64,000 bases of DNA from AP-15 sp963785565 (GCA_963785565.1 CAWAVV010000031.1:62001-126000), one strand, 5' to 3'. Counted from the first letter of the stretch, positions 16,769 to 25,264 are shown. Program-made: numbers and translations. The notes: generated from the sequence alone by a model not told the origin.

Positions 16769-18267
16769 CAGCGGCCTCCTGCGATAAAGCCCGGTAAATG
16801 GTGGAATTGCACGGCGCGTTCCAGCACCTCGGCGACGCGCAACACCCCTTCCTCCTCAAAGGCACGGCCGATGATCTGCAGGCCGAGCGGCAGCCCGTCG
16901 GCGGAAAGCCCGGCCGGAACCGAGATCGCAGGCAACCCGGCGAGGTTCGCCGGTACGGTAAACACATCGTTTAGATACATCGCGATGGGGTCGTCGCTGT
17001 TCTCGCCTATAGCGAAGGCGGCCGAGGGCGCAGTCGGCGCCAGGATGCAGTCGACCCGCTCGAGCGCGGCGGCAAAGTCGCGGGCGATCAGGGCGCGCAC
17101 CCGCTGCGCCTTCAAGTAATAGGCGTCGTAATAGCCGGCCGACAGAACATAGGTGCCGATCAGGACGCGTCGGCGGACCTCGGCGCCAAAGCCAGCGGCG
17201 CGGGTCAATTCGTACATTTCGTCGAGGCTGTCGCCGTCGACCCGTAGTCCAAAGCGCACGCCGTCATAGCGTGCGAGGTTGGACGAGGCCTCGGCCGGGG
17301 CGATGATGTAATAGGCCGGCAATGCGTACTTGGTGTGCGGCAGCGACACCTCGACCGGCTCGGCGCCGGCTTCGCGCAGCCGGTCAGCGCCCTGACGCCA
17401 CAACGCCTCGATCTCCTGCGGCATGCCGTCGGCGCGGTATTCGCGTGGGATACCGATCCGCAGGCCCCGAATGTCGCCGGTCATCGCGGCCTCGTAATCC
17501 GGCACCGGCAGCGGCGCCGAGGTCGAGTCCCGAGGGTCGTGCCCCGCCATGGTTCGCAGCATGATCGCCGCATCGCGCACCGTGCGGGTCATCGGCCCCG
17601 GATGGTCGAGCGAAGAAGCGTAGGCGACGATCCCCCAGCGCGAGCAGCGGCCGTAAGTCGGCTTCAGCCCGACGATGCCGCAGAGGCTCGCCGGCTGGCG
17701 GATCGAGCCGCCGGTATCGGTGCCGGTTGCCGCCAACGCCGCCCGCGCCGCGACCGCCGCCGCCGAGCCGCCCGATGAGCCGCCCGCCACCAGGGGCTGA
17801 TTATCCCCCAGATGGCGCTCAGGGCTCTGGCGCCACGGGTTCTCGACCGGCCCGTAATAGCTCGTCGTGCTCGACGAACCCATCGCGAACTCGTCGAGAT
17901 TGGCCTTGCCGAGCATGACCGCGCCGGCCTGCCACAACTTTTCCGTCACAGTCAATTCGTAGGGCGGGCGAAACCCGTCGAGGATGTGCGACCCCGCGGT
18001 CGTCAGCACCCCTTCGGTGCAATAAAGATCCTTGACGGCAATCGGGATGCCGTCCAGCGGCCGGGCCTCACCGCGCGCCAAGCGCTGGTCCGCGGCGTCG
18101 GCCATGGCCAGGGCCCGCTCAGGCGTCTCGGTAATAAAGACGTTCAACGGCCGCGCCGCCTCGAGCGCGGCGATATAGCTTTCGGTCAACTCGCGTGCTG
18201 AGAATTCCTTGCGGGCGAGCCCGTCGCGCGCTTCCGCGAGGGTCAATGCCGTAAGCGATGCGCTCAC
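16768..18267 (-). CDS. gatA: Asp/Glu-tRNA(Asn/Gln) amidotransferase subunit A
   Basis: 499 residues from a GTG at 18267 that overlaps the gatC stop by four bases (GTGA); a longer frame to 18339 lies wholly inside gatC. This is the glutaminase subunit. The amidase triad is visible: Lys in GIPIAVKDLYC, the cis-Ser in the glycine-rich GGSSGGSAAAVAA, and the nucleophilic Ser in TDTGGSIRQPASLCG. Ammonia freed from glutamine is channelled to GatB. The C-terminal region (FTVPANLAGLPAISVPAGL) is normal. Confidence 0.97.
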   Translation of the reverse strand: MSASLTALTLAEARDGLARKEFSARELTESYIAALEAARPLNVFITETPERALAMADAADQRLARGEARPLDGIPIAVKDLYCTEGVLTTAGSHILDGFRPPYELTVTEKLWQAGAVMLGKANLDEFAMGSSSTTSYYGPVENPWRQSPERHLGDNQPLVAGGSSGGSAAAVAARAALAATGTDTGGSIRQPASLCGIVGLKPTYGRCSRWGIVAYASSLDHPGPMTRTVRDAAIMLRTMAGHDPRDSTSAPLPVPDYEAAMTGDIRGLRIGIPREYRADGMPQEIEALWRQGADRLREAGAEPVEVSLPHTKYALPAYYIIAPAEASSNLARYDGVRFGLRVDGDSLDEMYELTRAAGFGAEVRRRVLIGTYVLSAGYYDAYYLKAQRVRALIARDFAAALERVDCILAPTAPSAAFAIGENSDDPIAMYLNDVFTVPANLAGLPAISVPAGLSADGLPLGLQIIGRAFEEEGVLRVAEVLERAVQFHHLPGFIAGGR

Positions 18268-18551
18268 TCGACCACCTTGGGCACCGCGAAGAAGCCTCTT
18301 GCGCTGCGCGGCGCATCGCCGAGGATCGCCTCGCGGCAATCGCCGTCGGTCACCCGATCCTCGCGCATCGGCAGGCCGCTTGCTGCGACGCTCGCCATCG
18401 GCGCTACTCCACTCGTGTCGACCTCGTTCAACTGCTCGACCCAGGTCAAGATCTGCGACAGTTCGCCGACGAGCGGCTCGAGCTCGGCTTCAGAAAGCCT
18501 GATCCGCGCCAGCGCGGCGATATGGGCCACCGTGGCCTTATCCAACGCCAT
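18264..18551 (-). CDS. gatC: Asp/Glu-tRNA(Asn/Gln) amidotransferase subunit C
   Basis: 95 residues from ATG 18551 (MALDKATVAHIAALARIRLS), which is the standard GatC start. GatC is a small linker that wraps around the GatA-GatB interface and stabilises the complex. The family pattern VAHIAALARIRLSEAE, ILTWVEQLNEVDTSGV and the C-terminal DAPRSARGFFAVPKVVE are all present. It is the first gene of the gatCAB unit and is divergent from ruvX, with 57 bases between the two starts that must hold both promoters. Confidence 0.95.
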   Translation of the reverse strand: MALDKATVAHIAALARIRLSEAELEPLVGELSQILTWVEQLNEVDTSGVAPMASVAASGLPMREDRVTDGDCREAILGDAPRSARGFFAVPKVVE

Positions 18552-18608
18552 GATTCGATCGTCTCCGCAACCCGCGCCCGGCACGCGTAAAATAAGGTAC
18601 TGTCCGTC

Positions 18609-19076
18609 ATGATTCTAGCCGACCCCGCGGCATTGCGCGAGGCCGTGCCGGCCGGCGCGCGGCTGATGGGCCTCGATGTCGGCGCCAAGACGATCGGCCT
18701 CTCCCTTTCCGACACGCGCCTCATCATCGCCACCCCGCTCGATACCATCCGGCGGCGGCGCTTTCGCGACGACATGGCGCGGCTGTTCGCATTGATCGAC
18801 ACCCACGGGGCCGGCGGCCTTGTCGTCGGCCTGCCGCTGACCCTCGCCGGCAGCGACGGGCCGCGCACCCAGTCGGTGCGCCAGTTCGCCCGCAACCTCT
18901 TAGCCCTGCGCGATCTGCCGGTGGCATTCTGGGACGAGCGACTCTCGACCGCGGCCGTGACCCGCGAGATGATCGCTGCCGACATGACTCGCAAGCGGCG
19001 GTCCGAGATCGTCGATCGCGTCGCCGCCGCCTATATCCTGCAAGGCTGCCTCGATTTCCTCGGACGCGCGACCTGA
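18609..19076 (+). CDS. ruvX: Holliday junction resolvase-like protein RuvX (YqgF)
   Basis: 155 residues. RNase H-like nuclease fold: first catalytic Asp in LMGLDVGAKTIGLSLSD, LVVGLPLTLAGSDGPRT, the acidic cluster in AFWDERLSTAA, and the last Asp in EIVDRVAAAYILQGCLDFL. YqgF proteins act in 16S pre-rRNA 5'-end maturation and possibly in recombination intermediates. Divergent from gatC. A short decayed second copy of its 3' end lies at 20218-20281, beyond the PEP-CTERM gene. Confidence 0.95.
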   Translation: MILADPAALREAVPAGARLMGLDVGAKTIGLSLSDTRLIIATPLDTIRRRRFRDDMARLFALIDTHGAGGLVVGLPLTLAGSDGPRTQSVRQFARNLLALRDLPVAFWDERLSTAAVTREMIAADMTRKRRSEIVDRVAAAYILQGCLDFLGRAT

Positions 19077-19416
19077 CCTCCGCCGAACAGCCCCCAACCG
19101 ATGGTTTTCACGTGCAAGACACTGCATCTACAGCGAATCAGCAGCAAAAAGACCTTCATCTGGCCCGGTCGCGACCCGCACCTCAGCCGCCAGTTTTGCC
19201 GATGGCGACGCTTTTTGGTATCGCCACCGCTTGTTTCTCCAATCGAATTTGGAACGAGATTATGCCACGCGAATTTGGCAATTTGACCGACTAACGGAAT
19301 GGTTCAACGTCGAGAATTCCAGACGGGGCCATTTGGCTTCAGGCCATGTCAGTAAAAGGCGACAGGGCGTGAGGCCACCTGGTCGGCGATGTCCAACAGC
19401 GCGCCGACCCAGTTCA
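19077..19416. other. Gene-free stretch between ruvX and the PEP-CTERM gene
   Basis: 340 bases between two convergent genes. Lower in GC than the flanks, with short open frames in several phases but no start, ribosome site or codon pattern that supports a gene. No convincing terminator hairpin was found. It lies inside the block bounded by the gatB and ruvX scars. Confidence 0.5.
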
Positions 19417-20007
19417 TTAGGTCTTTCGACAATAGTGGCGGCGCGACGCCGTTACCATAACCACCAATCCAGCGCTCAGCAACATAAGAGAATTAGGTTC
19501 AGGTATTACGTCGAGTTGTAAATTCGACGCAAAGAGGGTTTCCCCAGAAAAAGGGGGAGTTCCATCGTATAACATCCCATACGAATAATCATAAATCCCC
19601 GGCGGCGTACCAGGTGGCACTACGAATTCCCGCCAGTCGGTCACTGGCGTTACCACCGGCCCGGTCTCCGTGGTCACGCCGAGAAACCCGCCCGGACCTT
19701 GAATACCGTCTTCAAAATACGTACCACCGACGGGTGGATTAAAATCCAGAGAGAATGCCACAGAGCCGCCAACTATTCCCAAATGCGGGGCTGTCGAAGT
19801 CAGTCCAAACAAGAATTCGAAGCTATACCGGTAGCTTGCCGTATCTTGGAAGTTAATGAGACCGGTTAGTGTAACCATTCCCCCGGCTTTAACCGTATAT
19901 AGGTTAGGACTCAGGGTTTCGATTATAGGAGCCGCAGTCGCAAGGGACACCGGGATGAGCCATCCGAGGGCAACCAGTGGTGCTGCGAATATCAATCGCG
20001 ACCGCAT
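19417..20007 (-). CDS. Secreted PEP-CTERM sorting-domain protein
   Basis: 196 residues from ATG 20007, preceded by GGAGGTG at five bases. The N-terminus MRSRLIFAAPLVALGWLIPV is a signal peptide. The end has the PEP-CTERM layout: the tripeptide in VIPEPNSLMLLSAGL, a hydrophobic helix, then a basic tail (ASRRHYCRKT). Such proteins are exported, cut by an exosortase and attached to the cell surface or extracellular matrix. The middle is Gly/Thr/Pro-rich and beta-like with no named domain. No exosortase gene is in this window. GC is lower than in the neighbours, and the gene lies between ruvX and the ruvX scar, so it came with that block. Confidence 0.8.
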   Translation of the reverse strand: MRSRLIFAAPLVALGWLIPVSLATAAPIIETLSPNLYTVKAGGMVTLTGLINFQDTASYRYSFEFLFGLTSTAPHLGIVGGSVAFSLDFNPPVGGTYFEDGIQGPGGFLGVTTETGPVVTPVTDWREFVVPPGTPPGIYDYSYGMLYDGTPPFSGETLFASNLQLDVIPEPNSLMLLSAGLVVMVTASRRHYCRKT

Positions 20008-20217
20008 ATGCACCTCCAAAAATCAAAGCAGAATCTAGGATTCCTTTTCTGGACGCCGAGAGCTAAAGACCTGCCTGAACTGATTGCCTTGCCTCAGTTC
20101 AAGGCCTGCCCTCGTACCACATTTAGATCCGATAACGAATATTGCGACATACGGTAAAGAATGTCAACTTTCTGTTGATGGCTGGCCGATCGACGCGTTC
20201 GTTGGACGAGCAGGCAC

Positions 20218-20281
20218 TGCGCCGTAATCATCGACCGGGTTGCCGCCGCCCGCATCTGCAAGGCTGCCTCGATTTCCTCAC
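20218..20281 (+). pseudogene. Decayed 3' end of a second ruvX
   Basis: The plus-strand sequence reads VIIDRVAAARI, then after a one-base deletion LQGCLDFL, against EIVDRVAAAYI and LQGCLDFL at the end of the intact ruvX (18609-19076). The last ~24 bases of the match (within TGCAAGGCTGCCTCGATTTC) are identical in the two places. Only about 60 bases are clearly related. It has the same orientation as ruvX. It is the right-hand scar of the gatB-ruvX block. Confidence 0.72.
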
Positions 20282-20304
20282 CTTTGGAGCACCCCAAACT
20301 CGCG

Positions 20305-21222
20305 TTAGGAGGTTGAAGCGGTGGGCGGCGACCACGGCCCAGGTGGGGTCTCGGGACCCTCATGCGGCACAGCAACTTTCTTCGCCTGCGCCAGCGCAGT
20401 AATGCCGGCGACCCCGCCAAGGTTCATGCTGTCGATGGCGCTGCTGGGCACGATAATCGTGCTGCCGCGTTCCTTGACGCTCTCATAGAGCATGTTCATG
20501 CCGCGCAGATGCAGCGCGACAGGGTTGTCCGTATAGGTCCGAGAAGCCTCGACAAAACTGTGAGCAATCTCCGCCTCGGCAGTGCCGAGAATGACGCGAG
20601 CCTGGCGCTCCCGCTCGGCCTGAGCCTGGCGGCTCATGGCATCCTGCAGGGCAACCGGGATCTTGACATCGCGGATCTCAACCGACCTGACCTCTATCCC
20701 CCAATCTCCGGTTTTCGCATGGATGGTGTCGCGTAGGTCTTCGTCCATGGCTTTGCGGTTCGACAGCAGCGTGGCGAGGTCGGCAGCGCCGATCCTCTCG
20801 CGCAACGAGGTCTGTGCGATCCAGGCGATCGCCTCGCTGTAACTGACGACTTCGAGCGCGGCGCGTTTCGCGTCGACGACGATCCAGAAGATAATCGCAT
20901 CGACATCGACCGGCACGGTATCCCTGGTCAGGGTCCGCTCGGCGATGAACTGGGTGGTGCGCAGGCGGGTGTCGATGACCGCGGCGATGTTGTCGAGAAT
21001 CGGGACGATCCCGAACAGCCCCGGACCTCTGACAGCGAGGAATTTCCCGGCTCGCAGGATGACGGCCCGCTCCCATTGCTGCGCCATCTTGAGTGCCGTG
21101 AACGCGATCACGGCCCCGGCGATCAATACTGCCCCCGGCACGACGTATCCGGCCAGGATCGCAAGCGCGCCGAGGCCGGCGAGAATGACGACGAGGGCGA
21201 GTGAAATCGGGTTGGGGCTCAT
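20305..21222 (-). CDS. Slipin / stomatin-like SPFH-domain membrane protein
   Basis: 305 residues. Two close hydrophobic segments at the N-terminus (LALVVILAGLGALAILAGYVV and GAVLIAGAVIAFTALKM region) anchor the protein, followed by an SPFH/band 7 domain: WERAVILRAGKFLAVRGPGL, the Arg-Thr-rich RLRTTQFIAERTLTRD, and LRDTIHAKTGDWGIEVRSVEI. After this comes a charged, coiled-coil-prone helix (QAQAERERQARVILGTAEAE). Stomatin-like proteins form large membrane oligomers and often work with an NfeD-type partner or protease; no nfeD gene is seen nearby. The extreme C-terminus is Pro/Ser/Thr-rich. Confidence 0.88.
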   Translation of the reverse strand: MSPNPISLALVVILAGLGALAILAGYVVPGAVLIAGAVIAFTALKMAQQWERAVILRAGKFLAVRGPGLFGIVPILDNIAAVIDTRLRTTQFIAERTLTRDTVPVDVDAIIFWIVVDAKRAALEVVSYSEAIAWIAQTSLRERIGAADLATLLSNRKAMDEDLRDTIHAKTGDWGIEVRSVEIRDVKIPVALQDAMSRQAQAERERQARVILGTAEAEIAHSFVEASRTYTDNPVALHLRGMNMLYESVKERGSTIIVPSSAIDSMNLGGVAGITALAQAKKVAVPHEGPETPPGPWSPPTASTS

Positions 21223-21235
21223 AACACGGCCGAAG

Positions 21236-21316
21236 CTATGCCCAATTCGGCAACCCGGCCGGGCGGTTCTTGATCACACGGATGCAGATGTCGGTGTCGA
21301 GCATGAAGCGCAGCAT
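21236..21316 (-). pseudogene. N-terminal scrap of a VapC-type PIN toxin gene
   Basis: A 26-codon frame (ATG at 21316, stop at 21236-21238) reads MLRFMLDTDICIRVIKNRP and a few more residues. LDTDICI..IKNRP is the start of the VapC PIN-domain ribonuclease, with the first catalytic Asp in place. The remaining ~100 residues are missing; the slipin gene starts 14 bases beyond the stop. No antitoxin gene is recognisable next to it. This is a deletion relic. Confidence 0.6.
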
Positions 21317-21364
21317 CAGAGCGGCTCTCATCCCTCAGCCCGGCGGATGGCAGCAAAACAGTGG

Positions 21365-22570
21365 TCACGTCACCGCGGTTTTGCGGAGCGCGTGGAAGCC
21401 CCGGTCGAGGTCTTCGATCAGGTCGTGCGGGTCTTCGAGCCCAATATGCAGGCGCAAGGTCGGGCCCTCCGGTTCCCAGCGAGTGGCGCTGCGGATGCGC
21501 GCCGGCGTGGTCGGCTGAATCAGGCTTTCGAACCCGCCCCAGCTGGCGCCGATGCCGAACAGGTCGAGCGCGTCGATCAGTGCATAGACCGCTTCTTTGG
21601 GCGCCGGCTTCAGCACCACGCCGAACAGCCCGCTGGCGCCGAGGAAGTCGCGTTTCCACAGGGCATGGCCGGGGTCCTCAGGCAGGGCCGGGTAGAGAAC
21701 GCGGGACACCTCGGGCCGGGTCTGCAGCCAGCGGGCGACTATCAGCGCGTTCCTCTGGTGCCGTTCGAGCCGCACACTCAAGGTGCGCAGGCCGCGCAAC
21801 GCGTAATAGGCGTCGTCCGGCCCGGCGCAGTGGCCGAGATCGGCCGCCATCGTCCTCACCGGCAAATACATTTCCTCGGTGGTGATGACCGCGCCCAGCA
21901 TCACGTCGGAATGGCCGACGATGTATTTGGTCGCGGCATGGATCGACACGTCGACGCCGCGTTCGAACGACGGGAACAGCCAGGGCGAGGCCCAGGTGTT
22001 GTCCATCAGAACCTTGGCGCCGGCGGCGTGCGCCGCCTCGGCGATCGCCGGCACATCCTGCACCTCGAAGGTCAGCGAACCCGGCGATTCGACATAGACG
22101 ACCTTGGTCTTGGGGCGCATCAGCCGGGCGATGCCCTCGCCGATCAGCGGGTCGTAATAGGTCGTGGCGACGCCGCAGCGAGTCAGCACCTTCTCGCAGA
22201 AATTGCGCGCTGGCCCGTAGACCGAGTCGACCATCAGCACATGGTCGCCGCATTTGAGGCAGGCCTGCAGCGGTGCGGTGACCGCGGCGAGACCAGAGGA
22301 CATCAGCATCGCGCGATAGCCGCCCTCGATCGCCGCCACTGCCTCTTCGAGGGCAAAGGTGGTCGGCGTGCCGAGGAGGCCGTAGCGGACCACGTCGAAG
22401 CGCTGACCCGGGGCGCGCTTGGATTCCCACTCGGCCATGTTCGCCGAAAGGATGGTCGAGGCGTGATAGACCGGCGGATTGACCGCGCCATTATGGGCCT
22501 CGGGATGGCGCCCGAGATGGGTCAGCAACGTATCCTTGCGATAATTTCGCGGCCTGTCGTCGTTCTTCAT
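21365..22570 (-). CDS. metC: Cystathionine beta-lyase, PLP-dependent
   Basis: 401 residues from ATG 22570, with GGAG just upstream. The Cys/Met metabolism PLP-enzyme fold is clear: AVNPPVYHASTILSANMAEW, the cofactor-binding MLMSSGLAAVTAPL, VDNTWASPWLFPSFERG-type segment (MDNTWASPWLF), and the Schiff-base lysine in SIHAATKYIVGHSDVMLG. It cleaves cystathionine to homocysteine, pyruvate and ammonia in methionine synthesis; related gamma-synthases and lyases share this fold. The IHAATKYIVGHSD version and length favour beta-lyase. Transcribed alone. Confidence 0.88.
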   Translation of the reverse strand: MKNDDRPRNYRKDTLLTHLGRHPEAHNGAVNPPVYHASTILSANMAEWESKRAPGQRFDVVRYGLLGTPTTFALEEAVAAIEGGYRAMLMSSGLAAVTAPLQACLKCGDHVLMVDSVYGPARNFCEKVLTRCGVATTYYDPLIGEGIARLMRPKTKVVYVESPGSLTFEVQDVPAIAEAAHAAGAKVLMDNTWASPWLFPSFERGVDVSIHAATKYIVGHSDVMLGAVITTEEMYLPVRTMAADLGHCAGPDDAYYALRGLRTLSVRLERHQRNALIVARWLQTRPEVSRVLYPALPEDPGHALWKRDFLGASGLFGVVLKPAPKEAVYALIDALDLFGIGASWGGFESLIQPTTPARIRSATRWEPEGPTLRLHIGLEDPHDLIEDLDRGFHALRKTAVT

Positions 22571-22794
22571 AAAGCTCCACTCCGCCAACTCAGCCGGCTT
22601 CGGGACAGATGGGTCACTCTACATCGCCTGACCGGCCGTCACAAAAGCGTCCCTTTCGGAAGATGGCGTGCGGGATCGGCTGCCTTGAAATTGTCGCACT
22701 GCGGACCGATAGTTTCCGACGCAGCCGCGGGCGTAAAGCAGGCGGAACGCGGCGCCCCGGTTCGATCTGGTTTCGACGCCTCGGAGGCGCGCCG

Positions 22795-22980
22795 GTGAGG
22801 TTGGCAATTGTGGCTCTGATCGCCGCTATTCTGAGCGCGTGTTCCGGTTCGACGCCGGTTGCGCCGGCGGATGCTACCGAATCGGCTGCGATGGTCCAAA
22901 AGAACTGCGCGGATCCGCACTGGAAGGACCAGAATCTCGGTCTGTGGTATTCGGTTTGTCGCACGCCGATGCGCTGGTAA
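22795..22980 (+). CDS. Small predicted lipoprotein
   Basis: 61 residues from a GTG at 22795, with GGAGG eight bases upstream. The first 18 residues (VRLAIVALIAAILSAC) are a lipoprotein signal with the lipobox LSAC, so the mature protein would be a ~45-residue lipid-anchored peptide. It has two further Cys (QKNCADPHW; YSVCRTPMRW) that could pair in the periplasm. The next gene, on the opposite strand, also codes for a small exported Cys-containing protein. No family recognised. Confidence 0.55.
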   Translation: MRLAIVALIAAILSACSGSTPVAPADATESAAMVQKNCADPHWKDQNLGLWYSVCRTPMRW

Positions 22981-22995
22981 GCCGGTCGGCGACGC

Positions 22996-23355
22996 TCAAA
23001 ACTTTTTGAAACATTCCTTTCCGGTGCCGTTCAGCACGTTGCAATCCTCTACTATCGCCGGACTTTTTACGTTGGGCGGGATTTGAACGACGTAACTCTT
23101 CCCGTTCTTGCAGCGGACGCTCCAATAGGCGTAGCCCTTCGCCCGACCGCTCGCGGTTACGCCCATCGGGAAAGCCTCAACCCCAACGCAGCCGCGGTGG
23201 AAGCTGTTGCCGAGCGCCTGCGCCCGCTGGGCTTCCGGAGCCGCCAGTAGTCGATCGTTTCTTGAGTTGCCCGAACCCGCCGCCTGGAGCCCAGCCCAGC
23301 CGGCCTCGGCGGTGAACAGCGCCGCCGCCAGCAACAGCACCATTCGGCCCCGCAT
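22996..23355 (-). CDS. Small exported protein of unknown function
   Basis: 119 residues from ATG 23355; the frame continues upstream but only this start gives a signal peptide (MRGRMVLLLAAALFTAEAGWAG). The mature part holds four Cys (HRGCVGVEAF; SVRCKNGKSYVVQI; EDCNVLNGTGKECFKKF), suggesting two disulfides in the periplasm. The C-terminal block around YAYWSVRCKNGKSYVV resembles small conserved exported proteins of alphaproteobacteria. Convergent with the lipoprotein gene at 22795-22980, leaving only 15 bases between the stops. Confidence 0.65.
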   Translation of the reverse strand: MRGRMVLLLAAALFTAEAGWAGLQAAGSGNSRNDRLLAAPEAQRAQALGNSFHRGCVGVEAFPMGVTASGRAKGYAYWSVRCKNGKSYVVQIPPNVKSPAIVEDCNVLNGTGKECFKKF

Positions 23356-23734
23356 CGCCCGCCTCTCGAATTCAATCCGGCGAGAGTATCGATCCGGCTG
23401 CGCCGCCGCAACGCGCGCCGAACTTCGCCCCGCGCGGGGGGCCTGCGGGATGATCGGCGGCACGATGTCGGAAGGGGCGCTGCGAATCGACGAAGATGCG
23501 GTTTTCGGCGATGCGAGGGTGATCCGCTTTACTTTCGGGCTCGCCTGAATTCGCATTGACGTCGAAGCGCAGGAAGTTGCTGTTCGAAATATTAAGGTGC
23601 AGCCGATGAACGCGGCTAAACAAGTTGCCGATCGGAATCAGCTCGATCGTGATCGCAGCCTCCAATCGAATAGCCGTCCGCGCTTGCTTCGATCCGGCCT
23701 TTTCGCTACATACCCGCCTTCCCGGCGATGGCGA

Positions 23735-23809
23735 GGGCGCGTAGCTCAGCGGGAGAGCACTACGTTGACATCGTAGGGGTCACTGGTTCAATCCCAGTCG
23801 CGCCCACCA
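23735..23809 (+). tRNA. tRNA-Val (anticodon GAC)
   Basis: 75 bases including an encoded CCA. Acceptor arm GGGCGCG pairs exactly with CGCGCCC; the anticodon stem CTACG/CGTAG closes the loop TTGACAT with anticodon GAC at 23767-23769; the T-arm carries GGTTCAATCC. The D-arm starts with TAGCTCAGCGGGAGAGCA. No duplicate of the 3' end was noticed nearby, so it does not seem to be in use as an integration site. Confidence 0.97.
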
Positions 23810-24007
23810 CCCTAAGAAAGGGCGCTCGCGGGGCCCTAGGTGACACGTCGCGGCGCGGCGGCTCCCTTGTCGGCGCCCCGGGAAAAGCTGGCATTACGCA
23901 GTCGCAAGAGGCGCGGTTGACGCCGCGCCGCGCTTCCGCCAAATCTTCGACGTGGGCCGCGGCGGCCCGACCTCCGCGCGCGTCCGTGTCAGCAAGGGAG
24001 TTCCCGC

Positions 24008-24409
24008 ATGAGCGTGGCTGCAATGAACCACTTTACGGTGTTGAGCGACGACCTCGAAGCCACTCGCCACTTCTATTGCGACTTGTTCGGTTTCAGGGTT
24101 GGGTGGCGCCCACCCTTCCAGTTTCCTGGTTGGTGGCTCTATGCCGACGGCGACACGCCGATCCTGCATGTGATCCATCGCGATCCGCTGCCGACTGAGC
24201 GCGCCGGGGTGCTCGATCACATGGCGTACAGCGCCAGGGACCTGCCCGGGACCGTCGCGATCCTGAAGCGCGAGGGCATCGAGTACGAGTTGCGCCGCCT
24301 TCCCGGTGGTGGCATCTGGCAGCTGTTCTTCAACGACCCGCACGGCGCCAAGGTCGAGTTCGATTTCGACAAGGACGAGCCGGCGCCTGCGGATCACCCC
24401 GCAGCCTGA
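24008..24409 (+). CDS. VOC-fold (glyoxalase/bleomycin-resistance-type) protein
   Basis: 133 residues from ATG 24008, with AAGGGAG upstream. A single VOC domain: MNHFTVLSDDLEATRHFYCDLFG (first metal-binding His), GWWLYADGDTPILHVIH (second His), LDHMAYSARDL (third His) and VEFDF (Glu). The full set of four ligands supports a metal-dependent lyase, dioxygenase or isomerase, but the substrate cannot be told. Transcribed alone after the tRNA. Confidence 0.85.
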   Translation: MSVAAMNHFTVLSDDLEATRHFYCDLFGFRVGWRPPFQFPGWWLYADGDTPILHVIHRDPLPTERAGVLDHMAYSARDLPGTVAILKREGIEYELRRLPGGGIWQLFFNDPHGAKVEFDFDKDEPAPADHPAA

Positions 24410-24512
24410 CGCCCTGAATCGGTCCGTCGGCTCCGCCGGCGGCTCGTTCTCCCGGCATGGTTCTGATTGCCGGAAAGCGGGTCGCCGGGGCCCGTATCGC
24501 GAGCGGACCACT

Positions 24513-24860
24513 CTAGCCGGTGCGGCCTGGTGGCGGATTGGGTTCCGCGGCCGGCGGAGAAGGCGGAAGACCGTGCCCGAGCCTACGGACCGCCGGCAGC
24601 TTGCGCAGATTGCGGTAGAGCCACAGAAAAATTACCACTGCGGAGATCCCAATCAGACCCTGGCTCAGCCCTCCGGCCCCGACAAACACTATCGCGGCCC
24701 AACCCACTATCGGCAGGCACATCACTGTGATCGAAACGGACACCCACAGCGAGTGAAGCCGCTGGTTTATGGTCCCGTTGTGATAGACCAGATCCGCGGT
24801 GCCGATACTGACTACGCCGATCAGTAGGGTAACGATTTCTGTCGGCAAAATATCCGGCAT
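24513..24860 (-). CDS. Small inner-membrane protein of unknown function
   Basis: 115 residues from ATG 24860. Three hydrophobic segments (EIVTLLIGVVSIGTADLVY, WVSVSITVMCLPIVGWAAIV and GLIGISAVVIFLWLY) suggest a membrane protein with a Pro-rich cytoplasmic tail (PPSPPAAEPNPPPGRTG). No family recognised. Divergent from the region leading to 25121. Confidence 0.6.
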   Translation of the reverse strand: MPDILPTEIVTLLIGVVSIGTADLVYHNGTINQRLHSLWVSVSITVMCLPIVGWAAIVFVGAGGLSQGLIGISAVVIFLWLYRNLRKLPAVRRLGHGLPPSPPAAEPNPPPGRTG

Positions 24861-25120
24861 TGCGGGCTCCCGACCGGCTGCTGGCAGGTATGCCGTCGGA
24901 GTTTGCCGTGGCTATGTTGCAGAAGTGTTTAGTCGGGGCCGAGACAAAGCCTGTTCGCGCGATCGATGCGATGTGTCGGAGAACTTTACAGCAGCGTCGG
25001 TGTCGTCAGAAAAAACGACGGAGATACAGTCAATTAGGCGGATGGCACAAATGTTGCTCCGGTTATCTTTTGCTGGTCGGCGTCGGCCGGCTATGGGCGA
25101 GAGGCGCAGGAGAAAACCTT

Positions 25121-25264
25121 ATGCCGCGGGCGAACCCCCTAGCCGAGCAGAAGCTGCCGCTGTCGACAGCAATATTGTCCAACGTCGCGCTGGTGTTGCT
25201 GATGTGGAACCTGGCGCTGCGCTTGGCGCTAGTCGCCGGCAGTTGGGCGAGCGTATCGCTGTGA
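25121..25264 (+). CDS. Very small membrane protein, tentative
   Basis: 47 residues from ATG 25121 behind AGGAG. One hydrophobic helix (STAILSNVALVLLMWNLALRL). The frame is open further upstream to 24860, but that part is Arg/Cys-rich and unlike protein. No family recognised; the call rests on the ribosome site and the hydrophobic helix. The 260 bases before it (24861-25120) hold nothing I can support. Confidence 0.35.
   Translation: MPRANPLAEQKLPLSTAILSNVALVLLMWNLALRLALVAGSWASVSL

Noticed and set aside
15365..17119. 584-codon plus-strand frame opposite gatB and gatA
   Set aside because: Shadow of gatB/gatA; no plausible start or motif.
23810..23840. Terminator or attachment site after tRNA-Val
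   Set aside because: A weak five-base stem (AGGGC/GCCCT) with no T-run; no second copy of the tRNA end in the window.
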